DNA of 64,000 nt from Vibrio ruber DSM 16370 (lineage in GTDB: Bacteria; Pseudomonadota; Gammaproteobacteria; Enterobacterales; Vibrionaceae). The notes under the pieces were generated by a model. That model was given only the letters and a program-made list of their open reading frames with translations, had not been told where the DNA came from and ran no database searches. The stretch lies in contig NZ_FULE01000017.1 in NCBI RefSeq assembly GCF_900163965.1, forward strand, positions 40,144-104,143, given 5' to 3'. Below are positions 63,795 through 64,000 of the stretch, in pieces; position 1 is the stretch's first letter, and every line of letters begins with the position of its first letter. The translations under genes and the position numbers were made by a program.

Positions 63795-64000
63795 GATAAG
63801 TTAGAGTTTTTCCTGCTGTCGTGTCTTTCCAAATACTCCCAAGGCGTGAGATCATTTAGTGAGTCATGTGGCCTTTCTTCGTTGTATTCCCTCATCCAGT
63901 TTTCTGTCAAATCCCGGACTTCATTCAGCGTTTTAAAAACATACATATCCAGAATTTCCGTTCGGTAGGTTCGATTAAAACGCTCAATATAAGAATTTTC
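63769..64000 (-). mobile_element. IS3-family insertion sequence, one end (continues outside window)
   Basis: Contains the 3' end of an IS3-type transposase ORF. A likely terminal inverted repeat begins at 63769 on the plus strand (TGTAACCATCCCAGTTTTAA), with the TG terminus common in this family. It interrupts the polyvalent gene. Confidence 0.75.
63785..64000 (-). CDS. IS3-family transposase OrfB, C-terminal part
   Basis: 71 codons open to the window edge. ENSYIERFNRTYRTEILDMY is the region of the third catalytic acid (Glu) of the DDE integrase core, followed by EVRDLTENWMREYNEERPHD and SLNDLTPWEYLER, the typical rve C-terminal block of IS3 OrfB. The stop at 63785-63787 lies inside the first codons assigned to the giant ORF in another phase. 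The N-terminal part and the other IS end lie to the right. Confidence 0.9.
   Translation of the reverse strand, partial: ENSYIERFNRTYRTEILDMYVFKTLNEVRDLTENWMREYNEERPHDSLNDLTPWEYLERHDSRKNSNLSCH

Overview
The window looks like chromosomal DNA of a marine gammaproteobacterium, most likely a Vibrio. This rests on the many chemoreceptors, a GlyGly-CTERM exonuclease of the ExeM type, YfcZ/YhfA/YaeR-type genes, a CsrB-like regulatory RNA with a GacA/VarA-type box, and integron attC sites of Vibrio style. No rRNA, tRNA or CRISPR array was seen.

Layout. 1-5.1 kb: a GNAT/C39-peptidase fusion divergent from a RimK-type ATP-grasp ligase, then a secreted nuclease. 5.1-12.9 kb: an accessory region. It holds two full and one partial tandem copy of a ~477-bp hairpin-rich repeat, a ~340-bp leader, and an integron gene cassette (6731-7630) ending in attC. 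Next come an AT-rich two-gene DUF4297 nuclease plus SMC-like ATPase operon (Lamassu-like), cassette debris, an ABM monooxygenase cassette, a nucleotidyltransferase-HEPN protein and a StbDE/RelBE-type toxin-antitoxin pair. 13-30.8 kb: mostly core genes (DUF4432, three chemoreceptors with one PAS partner, homocysteine methyltransferase, TetR regulator, YfcZ, an LRR-like secreted protein, an acyltransferase, a MOSC-flavoreductase-ferredoxin fusion, pyrC), interrupted by a 263-bp MITE and a decayed hydrolase. 30.8-32.5 kb: a second copy of repeat plus leader carrying a different cassette, whose protein has a HEPN-like RNxxxH motif. 32.6-52 kb: core genes again, including two LysE exporters, DUF808, AraC, OsmC, the CsrB-like RNA, dCMP deaminase, a hybrid kinase/binding protein/porin module, hcp-hcr, a MATE pump, YqhD, small VOC and MOSC proteins and a fourth chemoreceptor. 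52.4-64 kb: an inverted copy of the repeat, then one gene of more than 10 kb for a DarB-like polyvalent protein (methyltransferase, strawberry-notch helicase, HExxH, PLxRFG). An IS3-family element cuts its 5' end at the right edge.

How the parts fit. Chemotaxis is heavily represented: four receptors plus one PAS sensor. Nitrosative stress and N-hydroxyl detoxification is another theme (Hcp/Hcr with an FNR-type box, a self-contained MOSC reductase, a small MOSC protein). The accessory regions read as conflict and mobile DNA. The most unusual signal is that two unrelated cassettes sit at the same point of two copies of one leader, with cassette ends showing complementary R'/R'' boxes and no integrase in the window.
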